64,000 bases of DNA from SZUA-22 sp963751695 (GTDB lineage: Bacteria; Bacteroidota; Ignavibacteria; Ignavibacteriales; Melioribacteraceae), in contig CAVVVP010000009.1 of NCBI GenBank assembly GCA_963751695.1, forward strand, positions 372,001 through 436,000, in the 5' to 3' direction. The notes beneath the pieces were generated by a model. That model made no database searches, was not told the DNA's origin, and saw only the letters and a list, made by a program, of their open reading frames with translations. How positions within the stretch are numbered: position 1 is the first letter of the stretch; each line of letters begins with the position of its first letter. The position numbers were made by a program, and so were the translations under genes. Shown in pieces: positions 17,652 through 27,560 of the stretch.

Positions 17652-18619
17652 TGAAAATTCTAATTGTTCAACTTGGCAGAATTGGAGATACTATCCTTAC
17701 AACACCACTTTTTAAAGTGATTAAGGAAAATATTCCTAATGTTGAATTACATGTCCTCTCAGGTAGAAACAATTATCATGTTTTAGTAGGTCATCCATCA
17801 ATTGACAAAGTTTTTATATATGGAAAAAAAATATTTAGTTCACTGAAAATGTTCACTGATTTAAGAAAAATTAAATATGATTTTTGGATTGATATTAAAG
17901 ATCACTACTCAAACGAAAGTATGCTCTTCTCTAAAATTGGAAGAGCTAAAATAAAAATTGGATTCAACAGACCTGGTAAAAAAATATTCGATATCAATCC
18001 TCATGAGGAGTATCAAAACATTAATGAACACTATGTGGAAATCTGTTTAAGAAACGTCAAATACTTGGACATCAATATGGATACTAGAAAAATTCGTCCA
18101 AGTCTTTTTACAAAATCTGAAAGTGAAAAGAATCTTATTTCATTTTTAAATGAGCAGAATATTGAAGATTATTACTGCATCAACATTTCGGCAACAGCAC
18201 CATCCAGAATGCTGCAGATGGAGAAATGGGACCTTCTTCTTGAGGAAGTAAAAAAGGATGGGAAGAATTGTGTGCTTGTCGCTGCTCCAAAAGACAATGA
18301 ATTAGTTGAAAGAATCTGTAACAAGCACGCTCATGTAGTTTATTATCAAACCAAATCAATTGTAGATGTCTTCTCGGTTGTGAAGAAATGTGAAGCAGTG
18401 TTGACAGTAGATACTTCGGTCGTGCACATTGCTTCGTCATTTAATAAACCTCAGCTTTGCTTTTACACTTATCTTCCTCATAAAATGGCAGAATTTGCTC
18501 CTCTGAGCGATGTTTTCAAAGTAGTTATGGGACCTAATATAGAGGACTCTGTGACAGATATTAAGGTAGAAGATGTTCTCAAAAATTACAATGAAATAAA
18601 GATCGCAATAAATGAATAA
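17651..18619 (+). CDS. Glycosyltransferase family 9 (heptosyltransferase-like) 2
   Basis: 322 residues. ILIVQLGRIGDTILTTPLFK at the very N-terminus is the GT9 acceptor motif, and VDTSVVHIASSFNKP is the donor-site motif. ATG at 17651 overlaps the previous stop by one base; an in-frame TTG sits three bases before. It belongs to the same core-glycan operon as its neighbours and probably acts on the next sugar in the chain. The exact donor is unknown. Confidence 0.9.
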   Translation: MKILIVQLGRIGDTILTTPLFKVIKENIPNVELHVLSGRNNYHVLVGHPSIDKVFIYGKKIFSSLKMFTDLRKIKYDFWIDIKDHYSNESMLFSKIGRAKIKIGFNRPGKKIFDINPHEEYQNINEHYVEICLRNVKYLDINMDTRKIRPSLFTKSESEKNLISFLNEQNIEDYYCINISATAPSRMLQMEKWDLLLEEVKKDGKNCVLVAAPKDNELVERICNKHAHVVYYQTKSIVDVFSVVKKCEAVLTVDTSVVHIASSFNKPQLCFYTYLPHKMAEFAPLSDVFKVVMGPNIEDSVTDIKVEDVLKNYNEIKIAINE

Positions 18620-19631
18620 TCTTTCTAAACCAAATAATTATCTCATTATTCAAACAGCATTTCTTGGAGATGTAGTATTAGCTTTAAGTATGGCTGAATA
18701 CATCAAGCAAAAAGATGAAAACTCTAAGGTAGTGTTTCTTACAACTAACGCTGGTAAACCAATTGCAGAGGAGTGCGAGTTCATTGATGTTGTGCTTGCT
18801 TATGATAAGAGAGGAACAGAAAAAGGCTTAAGTGGAATTTTCAATCTTTCCAAAAAACTGAACAAGTATAATTTTGAAGTAGTATTTACTCCGCATCGAT
18901 CTTTTAGAAGTACACTCCTAACAAAACTAATAAAAACAGAAACGAATTATGGATTTGATAAAAATTCAATGAGCGGGTTGTTCAAGAATAGAGTAAAATA
19001 TCAAACGGATAAACATGAGATTATTAGAAATCTAAGCTTGGTGAGAGCTAATTGGAAAGATGATTCTGAAGATCTTATCAGACCGAGATTAAATTATAGA
19101 CAAGTTAAGAGTGATTCTATAGTAATGGCTCCAGGTTCTGTTTGGTTTACAAAAAGATGGCCAGAAGAAAAGTGGGCAGAGTTAATTTTACATCCGTATT
19201 TGATGGATAAAAAAATAATTCTAATTGGTGCAAAGTCTGATATAAAAACTTCTGCCAAAGTATTAAAACTTGTTGACGGAAGACATCCCAATATCGAAAA
19301 CAGAACTAGCATAGATGATATTAAGAAAACAATCCTAGTAATTAGCATAGGAAAATTACTGATCTCAAATGATTCTGCTCCACAGCATATTGCCGGAGCT
19401 GTTGATACACCAGTAATAACAATTTATGGTTCAACAATTCCAGCATTTGGATTTTATCCAACTGGAGAAAATGATAAAACTATTGAAATTCAAGAAAAGT
19501 TAGAATGCAGACCTTGCACTGATCACGGTAAAAAGAAGTGTCCAATTAAAACCTTTGATTGTATGGTGAAAATAGAAATTGACTCTGTGATCGCCTTAAT
19601 CAAAGAGGTTAAACAAAATTCAAGCATGTAA
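18612..19631 (+). CDS. Glycosyltransferase family 9, WaaF-like heptosyltransferase
   Basis: 339 residues. LIIQTAFLGDVVLALSMAE is the N-terminal motif and APGSVWFTKRWPEEKWAEL starts the C-terminal half. SNDSAPQHIAGAVDTPVITIYG and a late CRPC...KKCP segment are typical of lipopolysaccharide heptosyltransferase II. It overlaps the upstream GT9 by 8 bases. Three GT9s in a row suggest a core with several heptose-like residues. Confidence 0.9.
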   Translation: MNNLSKPNNYLIIQTAFLGDVVLALSMAEYIKQKDENSKVVFLTTNAGKPIAEECEFIDVVLAYDKRGTEKGLSGIFNLSKKLNKYNFEVVFTPHRSFRSTLLTKLIKTETNYGFDKNSMSGLFKNRVKYQTDKHEIIRNLSLVRANWKDDSEDLIRPRLNYRQVKSDSIVMAPGSVWFTKRWPEEKWAELILHPYLMDKKIILIGAKSDIKTSAKVLKLVDGRHPNIENRTSIDDIKKTILVISIGKLLISNDSAPQHIAGAVDTPVITIYGSTIPAFGFYPTGENDKTIEIQEKLECRPCTDHGKKKCPIKTFDCMVKIEIDSVIALIKEVKQNSSM

Positions 19632-19682
19632 ACTGATGTTTAGTTTAAGTATTTTTATAACTAAATAATTTCGAATGTTATT

Positions 19683-20648
19683 ATGAATAAAAAAATATTA
19701 TTAATCCCCGATACGCCCAATTGGGCTCTGGATAAGAATGCTAAAGACCTTGTAAAGTATAACAAATCTAATCTGCAATTAGATATCGTTTACTTTGATG
19801 ATTTTATGACATCTTGGAAGAAGTATTATGATGAATATGATCTGCTTTTCCCAATGTTCAAAGGTCTTTTCTTTCAGATGATGAAAGCAAAGATACCGAT
19901 TGATAGCTCTATTACCGGAATTCGTTCATATTACTATTGGGATAAAGGTAAAACTCAACCGCCAGGATACAACAGCAAACCGAGCAGAAAAGTTGTTAAT
20001 AGAATGAGAAAAGCAATACTTGTAAACACACACTGCAAAAAACTGTGGTATATATTTTCTCATTACTTTCCAGTTATCCATACAAAATATACATGCGATC
20101 TTGAAATGTTCTATCCAGAGATGAAAACTCCAAATGAAAAGATAGTCGTTGGTTGGGCAGGGAGTTTAACAAACCATCCTGGTAAAAGGGGATTTCATGA
20201 TTTCATAAAACCGATCTGCGATGAAATTCCAGAAATTGAACTAAAAGTGCAGGACAGCAGTGTTAACCCTATTACTGATGATAATGAGATGAGGAAGTTT
20301 TACAATTCACTTGATCTCTATATTTCTGCTTCCAGATCTGAAGGAACTCCACGACCGGTAATTGAAGCGGCTGCTTGCGGAGTGCCAGTTATAACAACGG
20401 ATATTGGAATCGTTCCAGAACTAATTGTGAATGATGTCAATGGATTCATTGTAGATCGCACTTATGAAGCTATTAAAAGTAAACTTCAATGGATAGTAAA
20501 TTGTAGAGAGTTACTTCCATCTACCGGTAATCAGATACGTGAAAAAATGGAGAAAGAATTTAATTGGGAGCAGCTTATTTATCAATGGACAGATTTTCTT
20601 AACTATGCAATAGAGTTGAAAAGACTAAAAAAAGAAGAATATTTATAA
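19683..20648 (+). CDS. Glycosyltransferase family 4
   Basis: 321 residues. The C-terminal half carries the GT4 nucleotide-sugar signature SRSEGTPRPVIEAAACGVPVI (about 218-238), with the E-x7-E pair, then TTDIGIVPELI. VVGWAGSLTNHPGKRG marks the start of the donor domain. The N-terminal acceptor half is weakly conserved. It probably extends the outer-core or O-chain glycan. It starts 51 bases after the GT9 trio in the same direction. Confidence 0.85.
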   Translation: MNKKILLIPDTPNWALDKNAKDLVKYNKSNLQLDIVYFDDFMTSWKKYYDEYDLLFPMFKGLFFQMMKAKIPIDSSITGIRSYYYWDKGKTQPPGYNSKPSRKVVNRMRKAILVNTHCKKLWYIFSHYFPVIHTKYTCDLEMFYPEMKTPNEKIVVGWAGSLTNHPGKRGFHDFIKPICDEIPEIELKVQDSSVNPITDDNEMRKFYNSLDLYISASRSEGTPRPVIEAAACGVPVITTDIGIVPELIVNDVNGFIVDRTYEAIKSKLQWIVNCRELLPSTGNQIREKMEKEFNWEQLIYQWTDFLNYAIELKRLKKEEYL

Positions 20649-20665
20649 AACACAGAATATAGAAA

Positions 20666-21415
20666 ATGAAATTTTCCAAAAGGCTTAAAAAAAATATTAT
20701 TAGAGAAACTGGAGTAGTGGCAAATCGTTTTAGAAGAAAGTGGTATTTAACTATGTGGCCCCAAGCAAATATGGGAACAGCTAGATGGTTAGCTCAGAGG
20801 GAAATGAATTATGGGGGATTTGTTACAAATGTTGAAAGAAATAAAGTCAGTGATAAGGATCCACGAAAAAAAGAAGAAATTAGCGCAGGTGGAATGACTG
20901 GTGGTGATAGAATGTATAATCATCTTTATGCTTCAAAGTATTCTAAATATTTCAAACCATACGTTAAAAGTACAAAACAGATTGTTCTCGCTGAAGTAGG
21001 CATACTAAAGGGCAGCGGATTAGCTATCTGGTGCGATCTTTTTCCAGAAGGAAGAATTATGGGTTTTGATATAGATTTAAGCCACACTAAAAATAATATG
21101 GAATTCTTAAGGAGCAAGGGAGCGTTTCAATACAATAATCCGGACCTATATGAGTTTGATCAATTTAAGGACAATACAGAATTGCTTCGACCAATTGTGA
21201 ATGGGGAGAAGATTGATATTGTGATTGATGATGGATTTCACTCGGAAATTACAATCTTAAATACTTTTAAGAGCTTTCAACCTTACCTTGCAGAAAACTT
21301 TTTATATATAGTTGAGGATAATGAAGAGGTTGTAAATGTAATAAAAAAGATTTATCCCGACTATCAATATGATTACTCAAATAGATTGACAGTTATTACT
21401 AAGAGTACACATTAG
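20666..21415 (+). CDS. Class I SAM-dependent methyltransferase
   Basis: 249 residues. AEVGILKGSGLAIWCDLF then GRIMGFDIDLSHTKNN form the SAM-binding motif I and the acidic end of strand beta2. IDIVIDDGFHSE is motif IV, as seen in CmcI/rhamnosyl O-methyltransferase-like enzymes. The N-terminal 90 residues are basic and unlike other families. Inside a glycan cluster it is likely a sugar O-methyltransferase. A GT4 gene precedes it by 17 bases and an ATP-grasp-like gene follows 4 bases later. Confidence 0.8.
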   Translation: MKFSKRLKKNIIRETGVVANRFRRKWYLTMWPQANMGTARWLAQREMNYGGFVTNVERNKVSDKDPRKKEEISAGGMTGGDRMYNHLYASKYSKYFKPYVKSTKQIVLAEVGILKGSGLAIWCDLFPEGRIMGFDIDLSHTKNNMEFLRSKGAFQYNNPDLYEFDQFKDNTELLRPIVNGEKIDIVIDDGFHSEITILNTFKSFQPYLAENFLYIVEDNEEVVNVIKKIYPDYQYDYSNRLTVITKSTH

Positions 21416-21419
21416 AGTA

Positions 21420-22370
21420 ATGGAAATGAAAAAAATAGCCTTTATTAAAGATGAAACAGGACTTTGGACAATTTGGGCTCCAATATTTGAAAAGAAGGGA
21501 TATGAAGTCGTCCTATTGGATGTTTATTTAAAATTAGATCAAGATCGTCTTCTTGACGAAAATTGGGATGCATTTATATGGAGAGCAAAGCATGATCCAT
21601 GGATTAAAAACTTAGGAAAACGATATTTATCCTTTTTTGATCTACAACGCAATATTAAAACTTTCCCGTCATTCCGTGACTATTCACACTATGATGATAA
21701 AATTTCACAATATTTTATTATGCGAAATAAAAGAATAAATACACCTAAAACTTTTATCTTCTTCGATAAAAATGAAGCACAAAAATTCATGGACTCAGCG
21801 GAACTTCCTCTAGTTTTTAAAGCCACCTCAGGATCAGGAAGTTCTAATGTCAATTTAGTAAAATCGACAACTCAAGGAAAAAAGTTGATTCGGAAGGCTT
21901 TTGGAAAGGGTATTAAAACGTTTTTTAAAGAAGAACCAATCCATCGATACTGTTATTATCAAGAGTTTATTCCAGGAAATACAGGGGACTATAAAATTAT
22001 TTGTTTCGGTGATAAGAGGATTACTGGATTTTTCCGCAAGAATGTTGAAGATGAAATTAAAAAATCTCGATCCGAATTTTATAAGTTTGATTTGCCAGAC
22101 TCACTATTAGAATTTATAAGCGGTGTAAATGAGAAATTGGGTTCACTCCCTGTTATGTCTTATGATGTAATTCAAGATACAGAAGGAAATTGGTTTGTGA
22201 CTGAATTTGGTGTTATTTACGGCGACATAAATAATTGGGATTATTATCAAAATTCCAAATGTTATGAAAGAGACTCAGATGGAAATTTTAAGGAAATTGA
22301 AAAAAGCGTTACCACAAATGATGAACTTTTTATTGACCTTTTATTAAAAGATTGGGGCTGGATTGACTAA
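21420..22370 (+). CDS. ATP-grasp-like protein 1 of the glycan cluster
   Basis: 316 residues. The middle and C-terminal regions look like an ATP-grasp ligase: KTFIFFDKNEAQKFM, PLVFKATSGSGSSNVNLV (a strand with an ATP-binding Lys followed by a Gly/Ser loop), YYQEFIPG, DYKIICFGDKRI and a late GNWFVTEFG. The N-terminal 90 residues (about 25-65) include DAFIWRAKHDPWIKNLGKR, which is shared with a second copy at 26604-27560. It may join an amino acid or carboxylate to an amino sugar in the glycan, or another activated acceptor. The substrate is unknown. Confidence 0.7.
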   Translation: MEMKKIAFIKDETGLWTIWAPIFEKKGYEVVLLDVYLKLDQDRLLDENWDAFIWRAKHDPWIKNLGKRYLSFFDLQRNIKTFPSFRDYSHYDDKISQYFIMRNKRINTPKTFIFFDKNEAQKFMDSAELPLVFKATSGSGSSNVNLVKSTTQGKKLIRKAFGKGIKTFFKEEPIHRYCYYQEFIPGNTGDYKIICFGDKRITGFFRKNVEDEIKKSRSEFYKFDLPDSLLEFISGVNEKLGSLPVMSYDVIQDTEGNWFVTEFGVIYGDINNWDYYQNSKCYERDSDGNFKEIEKSVTTNDELFIDLLLKDWGWID

Positions 22371-22424
22371 GTCACACCTTGTAATTCTAAGGTTTACAAC
22401 ATCTTTTTTAATAAACCTCTCTTG

Positions 22425-23642
22425 ATGAAAATGAAGAACATTTTGGAATATATAAGGAAATCATATACCCAGAAACAGTATTTTGGTATTGCGATTCTTG
22501 CATTTGCAATGAGTATTTATCTTCTGCTAGAAATTAAAAACAATAGATTTAATGCACCCGACCTAGAAGTATATTATACGGCAGCAGTTAATTTAATTGA
22601 TGGCGAAAACCTCTATCGGGAACCTGGAGATGGACACTACGTTTTTAAATACTCACCAGTCTGTGCACTTTATTTTGTTCCTTTTGCCATTCTACCATTT
22701 ACAATTGCAAAAATTTTATATTGGTTTTTTCTAACAACAATAATTTGTTACGGATTAGTTCTTTCCTATAAAGTAGTAGATCCCAAATTTGGAAAAGTTG
22801 GTGATCAGAAGCGATATAATAATTTAATTCTATTGACAGCATTTGCGATATCTGCTCACAGTTTTCGAGAACTTGAGCTAGGGCAAGTTAATCATTTACT
22901 CTTTTTTATGTATGTTTTAACGCTTGCTCTGATGCAAAAGAACTATAAAATCTTACCTTCATTCGTTTTGGCACTAACAGTTTTCATAAAACCGTTTGGA
23001 CTCATTTTTTTACCTTGGTTATTTTTGAGAAAACAATACAAAATGGTTGGATTCTTTTTCTTGTTTTTAATGATATTGTCAGTTCTACCTGCAATATTCA
23101 TCGGATTTGAGCAACTCTATACTCAATATTTTAGATGGTACCAAGAATTGCAAATTGAGCTTTCTTTAAAACAGTCGCTTCTTGCAGATGCAAACCACAC
23201 AATCTTTTCTCAAATTACAAGATATACTCCACTTCGCTGGACCGCAATCCCTGAATCTTATTCTTTTATTTACCAATTGTTGGTTCTTATTCTACTTTCA
23301 TTTTTAATTTTATGGATTTTCATAAAAGGTAAAAATTTAGCAAATAGTGAAGTTTTGGAAGGTGCAATCCTGATTAATCTTATCCCTTTGTTGGCTTTTA
23401 CAAGCTACAATGCTTTCGGTTTTGCACAATTGGCTGTCTGTATAATTCTATATTATTATCCCAAAATGTCTTCTAGGCTAAAACTTATTTCAGTTATTGC
23501 AATAGTTTTCGTTGGAGGTAACATATATGAACTTTGGGGATCGAATTTGTGGACTCTATTCAACGAACTTTCAATTGTAGGAATTGGTGCAACTATTTTA
23601 GCGATTGTACTTACTCGAATGCGCTATTTAAAGACAGCTTAG
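22425..23642 (+). CDS. Membrane glycosyltransferase, GT87/DUF2029-like
   Basis: About 405 residues with roughly ten membrane helices. The first extracytoplasmic loop has DLEVYYTAAVNLIDGENLY followed by KYSPVCALYFVPFA. This is the pattern of GT87-type polyprenyl-phosphate-sugar-dependent mannosyltransferases with a catalytic Asp after helix 1. It probably adds a sugar on the periplasmic side. TTG 22422 and ATG 22425 and 22431 are all possible starts; I take 22425. A 54-base gap upstream follows the first ATP-grasp gene. Confidence 0.78.
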   Translation: MKMKNILEYIRKSYTQKQYFGIAILAFAMSIYLLLEIKNNRFNAPDLEVYYTAAVNLIDGENLYREPGDGHYVFKYSPVCALYFVPFAILPFTIAKILYWFFLTTIICYGLVLSYKVVDPKFGKVGDQKRYNNLILLTAFAISAHSFRELELGQVNHLLFFMYVLTLALMQKNYKILPSFVLALTVFIKPFGLIFLPWLFLRKQYKMVGFFFLFLMILSVLPAIFIGFEQLYTQYFRWYQELQIELSLKQSLLADANHTIFSQITRYTPLRWTAIPESYSFIYQLLVLILLSFLILWIFIKGKNLANSEVLEGAILINLIPLLAFTSYNAFGFAQLAVCIILYYYPKMSSRLKLISVIAIVFVGGNIYELWGSNLWTLFNELSIVGIGATILAIVLTRMRYLKTA

Positions 23643-23784
23643 TTGAATGATAAAATTTATTTTAACATACCAATGAACTACTCAAGACTACTGATAAAAA
23701 TCTCTCATCAGAATTGCATTTCTATTATCATTAACTTCTATTATTTTAACAGTTAGATTAAATTATTACTGAATAAGAAGCTAA

Positions 23785-25653
23785 ATGAAAATATTTTTAA
23801 GATTATTAAAATACATTAAACCTTTTTGGAAACACCTTTCATTGGCAATAATTTCTATTATTCTTTTTGCGATGATGAATGGATTATCCATTTACCTAAC
23901 AATTCCTCTACTTTCTACTCTTTTTCAAGAAAACAGTACGGTTGAAGCTGATGAAACTGATTCTTCTCATGGCTTATCATCAGTAATGCCCGATTGGATT
24001 AATAAAACTACAGATGATATTTCAAATTCCTTTGAAACATATATCTTGTCGGGGGATACTGAAAGCATTCTGCTTAAGATAAGTCTGCTCATTGTAATAG
24101 CATTTTTCCTAAAAAATATTTTTAGCTATATCTCAAGTTATTTTATCGCCTACGTTGAGCAAGGAATGATAAGAGACATCAGAGATCAACTATATCAGCA
24201 TCTTCATAAACTTCCTATGAGCTTTTTTAAAAATGAAAAAACTGGTGACTTAATTTCTAGAATTACGAGTGACGTTTATGTAATTCAAACAAGTATAACT
24301 GCAGTTTTTCTCAACATATTCAGAGATCCGATTACAATACTTGTCTTTCTAGGCATTGCATTTTCAATTAGCTGGAAGCTTACCCTATTCTCCTTTTTAA
24401 TTGTTCCGCTCTCAATTGGTGTTATCGGGTGGATCGGCTCTTTACTGAGAAAGCAAAGTTTGCAGCTACAGCAGAAACTTGGAAGTATTACAAACATGCT
24501 TCAAGAGACAATTACCGGAGTCAAAGTTGTAAAAGCGTTTGGAATGGAGAGTTATGAGAACAACCGCTTTATGACCGAAACTCAAAAGTACTTCAGAATT
24601 GTATTAAAGATGGTTAGAACTAGAAATATATCTTCACCGACAACAGAAATTATTGCTGTTATTCTTGGAGCAGTAATTATTTACTATGGCGGAAGGCTGG
24701 TTCTTATTGATGGAGAGATTAAAGCTAGTGAGTTCATGGGATTTCTCTTTGCAATTTTTCAAATGATGCCCCCAATGAAAGAATTGAGTACACTGAATAA
24801 TAAGGTGCAGCAATCTATTGGTGCAGGAGAAAGAGCTTTTGAAATTATAGACACGAAACCAAATATTATAAATATTGTGAATCCAAAAGAATTAGAGTCA
24901 TTTGAAAAAGAATTAGTATTTGAAAATGTAACTTTCACTTATGACGATTCACCGGAAATAATTCTTGATGAAGTTAACCTTACTGCAAATAAAGGAGAGA
25001 TAATTGCGTTTGTAGGAAGCTCTGGTGCTGGTAAAACAACTCTTGTAGATTTGATTCCTAGATTTTATGATCCAACAATGGGAAAAATTCTGATAGATGG
25101 AACAGACATTAAAGAGGTTCGGATTGAAGATCTAAGAAAACTGATGGGAATCGTGACTCAAGAAACTGTTCTCTTTAATGAAACAGTTTTCAACAATATT
25201 GCGTATGGACTATCAGATATTGCACTAGAAAATGTTGAAAAAGTTGCAAAGATCGCAAATGCACATAATTTTATTCTAGAGTTACCCAACGGTTACGATA
25301 CAATTATTGGAGAGAAGGGGACGAAGATTTCTGGAGGACAGCGTCAACGATTATCTATTGCTCGTGCTCTACTTAAGAATCCACCAATCATGATCTTCGA
25401 TGAAGCAACTTCTGCGTTGGATAATGAATCTGAGGTTTTAGTGCAAGAAGCAATTGAGCACTTGATGCAGGAAAGAACAACTTTTGTAATTGCTCATAGG
25501 TTAAGTACTATCAGAAATGCTGATAAGATATACGTTCTTGATAAAGGCAGAATTGTGCAAGTCGGTAAGCATGATGAACTTCTTGAAGATGCTGAAGGAA
25601 TCTATAAGAAGCTCTATGAACTTCAATTTCGTTCACAAAACGGGAATGTGTAA
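23785..25653 (+). CDS. ABC transporter, MsbA-like lipid/LPS flippase
   Basis: 622 residues, a fused permease and ATPase half-transporter. The N-terminal six-helix membrane domain (about 1-340) contains ISRITSDVYVIQ. The ATPase has Walker A GSSGAGKTT, signature SGGQRQRLSIARALL, Walker B IMIFDEATSALD and the H-loop IAHRLST. MsbA-type exporters flip lipid A-core across the inner membrane, which fits its place inside a core-glycan cluster. A drug or peptide exporter cannot be fully excluded by sequence. A 142-base gap upstream may contain a promoter. Confidence 0.9.
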   Translation: MKIFLRLLKYIKPFWKHLSLAIISIILFAMMNGLSIYLTIPLLSTLFQENSTVEADETDSSHGLSSVMPDWINKTTDDISNSFETYILSGDTESILLKISLLIVIAFFLKNIFSYISSYFIAYVEQGMIRDIRDQLYQHLHKLPMSFFKNEKTGDLISRITSDVYVIQTSITAVFLNIFRDPITILVFLGIAFSISWKLTLFSFLIVPLSIGVIGWIGSLLRKQSLQLQQKLGSITNMLQETITGVKVVKAFGMESYENNRFMTETQKYFRIVLKMVRTRNISSPTTEIIAVILGAVIIYYGGRLVLIDGEIKASEFMGFLFAIFQMMPPMKELSTLNNKVQQSIGAGERAFEIIDTKPNIINIVNPKELESFEKELVFENVTFTYDDSPEIILDEVNLTANKGEIIAFVGSSGAGKTTLVDLIPRFYDPTMGKILIDGTDIKEVRIEDLRKLMGIVTQETVLFNETVFNNIAYGLSDIALENVEKVAKIANAHNFILELPNGYDTIIGEKGTKISGGQRQRLSIARALLKNPPIMIFDEATSALDNESEVLVQEAIEHLMQERTTFVIAHRLSTIRNADKIYVLDKGRIVQVGKHDELLEDAEGIYKKLYELQFRSQNGNV

Positions 25654-25662
25654 AATTAAATT

Positions 25663-26619
25663 ATGTTTGATGAAAAGAAAAATTTTCTCGTAACTGGCGG
25701 CGCTGGTTTTATCGGGAGTCATTTAGTTGACAATCTTCTGAGTGATGGCCACAATGTAATTGTTATAGATAATTTTGACCAATTCTACAACAAAGAGATT
25801 AAGCTTAAAAATCTTTCTAGTGCACGAACTTTTGATTCATTTCAATTGATTGAAGGTGACATCAGAGACCGAAAAATTTTGGAAGAGATATTTAGTGAAA
25901 ATCATATTGATGTAGTTGTTCATCTAGCTGCTAAAGCTGGAGTTCGACCATCGATTGAAAATAGTGAAGAGTATTATGATGTCAACATCAATGGCACGCT
26001 TAATATTTTAGAAACCATGAAAAAGTTTGAGGTTAAAAATCTAGTATTTGCTTCATCCTCCTCAGTTTATGGCAATAATGAGAAAGTACCATTTTCAGAA
26101 AGTGATTTCGTAGATAATCCTATTTCTCCTTATGCTGCTACAAAGAAAAGCGGTGAACTTTTATGCCATACTTATCATCACCTTTATGATTTTAAAATTA
26201 ATTGTTTGCGCTTCTTTACTGTTTATGGTCCCAGACAAAGACCAGACTTGGCAATTCATAAATTCAGCAAGAAAATTATGAATGGTGAATCAATACAGAT
26301 GTTTGGGGATGGATCAACCAAAAGAGATTACACGTATATCGAAGATATAATTCAAGGTATCAAACTCTCACTCGAAAACCTATCTGGATTCGAAGTTTTC
26401 AATTTAGGAGAATCGAGAACTATTATGCTTAAGGAACTTATTAATCTTCTGGAAACAGAGATAGGGGAAAAAGCTGTAATAGAAAAACTGCCTCTTCAGC
26501 CAGGAGATGTGGAGCAAACTTATGCCGATATATCCAAAGCTAAAGAGCAATTAGGATATGATCCTAAATTCGATATTGAAGATGGAATAAAAAATTTTGT
26601 GGAATGGCTAAGAATTTGA
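25663..26619 (+). CDS. NAD-dependent epimerase/dehydratase, UDP-glucuronate 4-epimerase-like
   Basis: 318 residues of the extended SDR family. NFLVTGGAGFIGSHLVDNLL binds NAD. The active site is SSSSVYG with the YAATK (Y-x3-K) pair. KAGVRPSIENSEEYYDVNI and FTVYGPRQRPDLAIHKF resemble CapI/UDP-glucuronate 4-epimerases more than GalE. It likely interconverts a nucleotide sugar for the transferases around it. Its 3' end overlaps the second ATP-grasp-like gene by 16 bases. Confidence 0.88.
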   Translation: MFDEKKNFLVTGGAGFIGSHLVDNLLSDGHNVIVIDNFDQFYNKEIKLKNLSSARTFDSFQLIEGDIRDRKILEEIFSENHIDVVVHLAAKAGVRPSIENSEEYYDVNINGTLNILETMKKFEVKNLVFASSSSVYGNNEKVPFSESDFVDNPISPYAATKKSGELLCHTYHHLYDFKINCLRFFTVYGPRQRPDLAIHKFSKKIMNGESIQMFGDGSTKRDYTYIEDIIQGIKLSLENLSGFEVFNLGESRTIMLKELINLLETEIGEKAVIEKLPLQPGDVEQTYADISKAKEQLGYDPKFDIEDGIKNFVEWLRI

Positions 26620-27560
26620 AAAAGTTAGCTCTAGTTAAAGATGCCCCGAAATTCTGGACCGTATATAAACCTTTACTAGAAAGGTATGGAGTAGAAGTCA
26701 CACTTATTGACATATTTTCAAAGGAAGATAGAGATCACTTACTTGGTGGTAAATGGGATGGATTTATTTTCAGAGCTATCCACGATCCATGGATTAGAAA
26801 TTTAGGTAAAAGATTTTTATATATGTTCGAACAGTCGCTTGGTGTAAAAACATTCCCAACCTATAAAGAATACTGGCTTTACGATGATAAAATTGCACAA
26901 TCATTTCTTTTTCAGAAATTAAAAATTCCATCTCCTAAAACATTTATCTATCTGGATAAAAAAGAAGCATTAAATTTTATTTCAAATAACAAAAAATTTC
27001 CACTAGTTTATAAAGCCTCATCTGGAGCTGGAAGTTCAAATGTTGGCTTGCTTAAAAGCAAATCTGATGCAAAGAAATACGTAAAGAAAGCTTTTGGAAA
27101 AGGGATTAAAACCTATTTTAAAGAAGACCGCCAATATCATTATGTGTATTTTCAAGAATACTTAAAAAACAATGATGGTGATTACAGAGTTATTTGTCTT
27201 GGTAATAAACGAATTTTTGGTTTTTACAGAATGAATAATGTTAAGAACAAATTTGCTAGCGGTAGTGGTATACTTAAGTATTCTGAGATCCCAAATAAGG
27301 TACTCGAACTTGTTCACAACATACATCAGAAAATTGGAAATCCATCTTATATGACATATGATATCATGAAAGATAATTCCAATAATTGGGTCGTAACTGA
27401 AATCAGCGTTATAGAGGGAGATCTCAATAGTATGGAGATCTATAAAAATTCAAATCATTATAAAGTTATAGATGGTAAATTTATTAGAATCGAAGAATCA
27501 TACAACGTTCTAGAGTATTTAATTACAAATTTACTAAAAGAGTGGGGCTGGATTGATTAA
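26604..27560 (+). CDS. ATP-grasp-like protein 2 of the glycan cluster
   Basis: 318 residues, clearly paralogous to the 21420-22370 protein over the full length. Shared segments include HDPWIRNLGKRFL, YDDKIAQSF, PKTFIYLDKKEA, PLVYKASSGAGSSNVGLL, KKAFGKGIKTYFKED and the ending KEWGWID. The N-terminal domain and ATP-grasp-like core keep the same order. Two copies in one cluster suggest two related ligation steps or two subunits of one enzyme. It starts inside the epimerase gene (16-base overlap) and overlaps the GT2 gene by 8 bases, so it is tightly co-translated. Confidence 0.7.
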   Translation: MAKNLKKLALVKDAPKFWTVYKPLLERYGVEVTLIDIFSKEDRDHLLGGKWDGFIFRAIHDPWIRNLGKRFLYMFEQSLGVKTFPTYKEYWLYDDKIAQSFLFQKLKIPSPKTFIYLDKKEALNFISNNKKFPLVYKASSGAGSSNVGLLKSKSDAKKYVKKAFGKGIKTYFKEDRQYHYVYFQEYLKNNDGDYRVICLGNKRIFGFYRMNNVKNKFASGSGILKYSEIPNKVLELVHNIHQKIGNPSYMTYDIMKDNSNNWVVTEISVIEGDLNSMEIYKNSNHYKVIDGKFIRIEESYNVLEYLITNLLKEWGWID

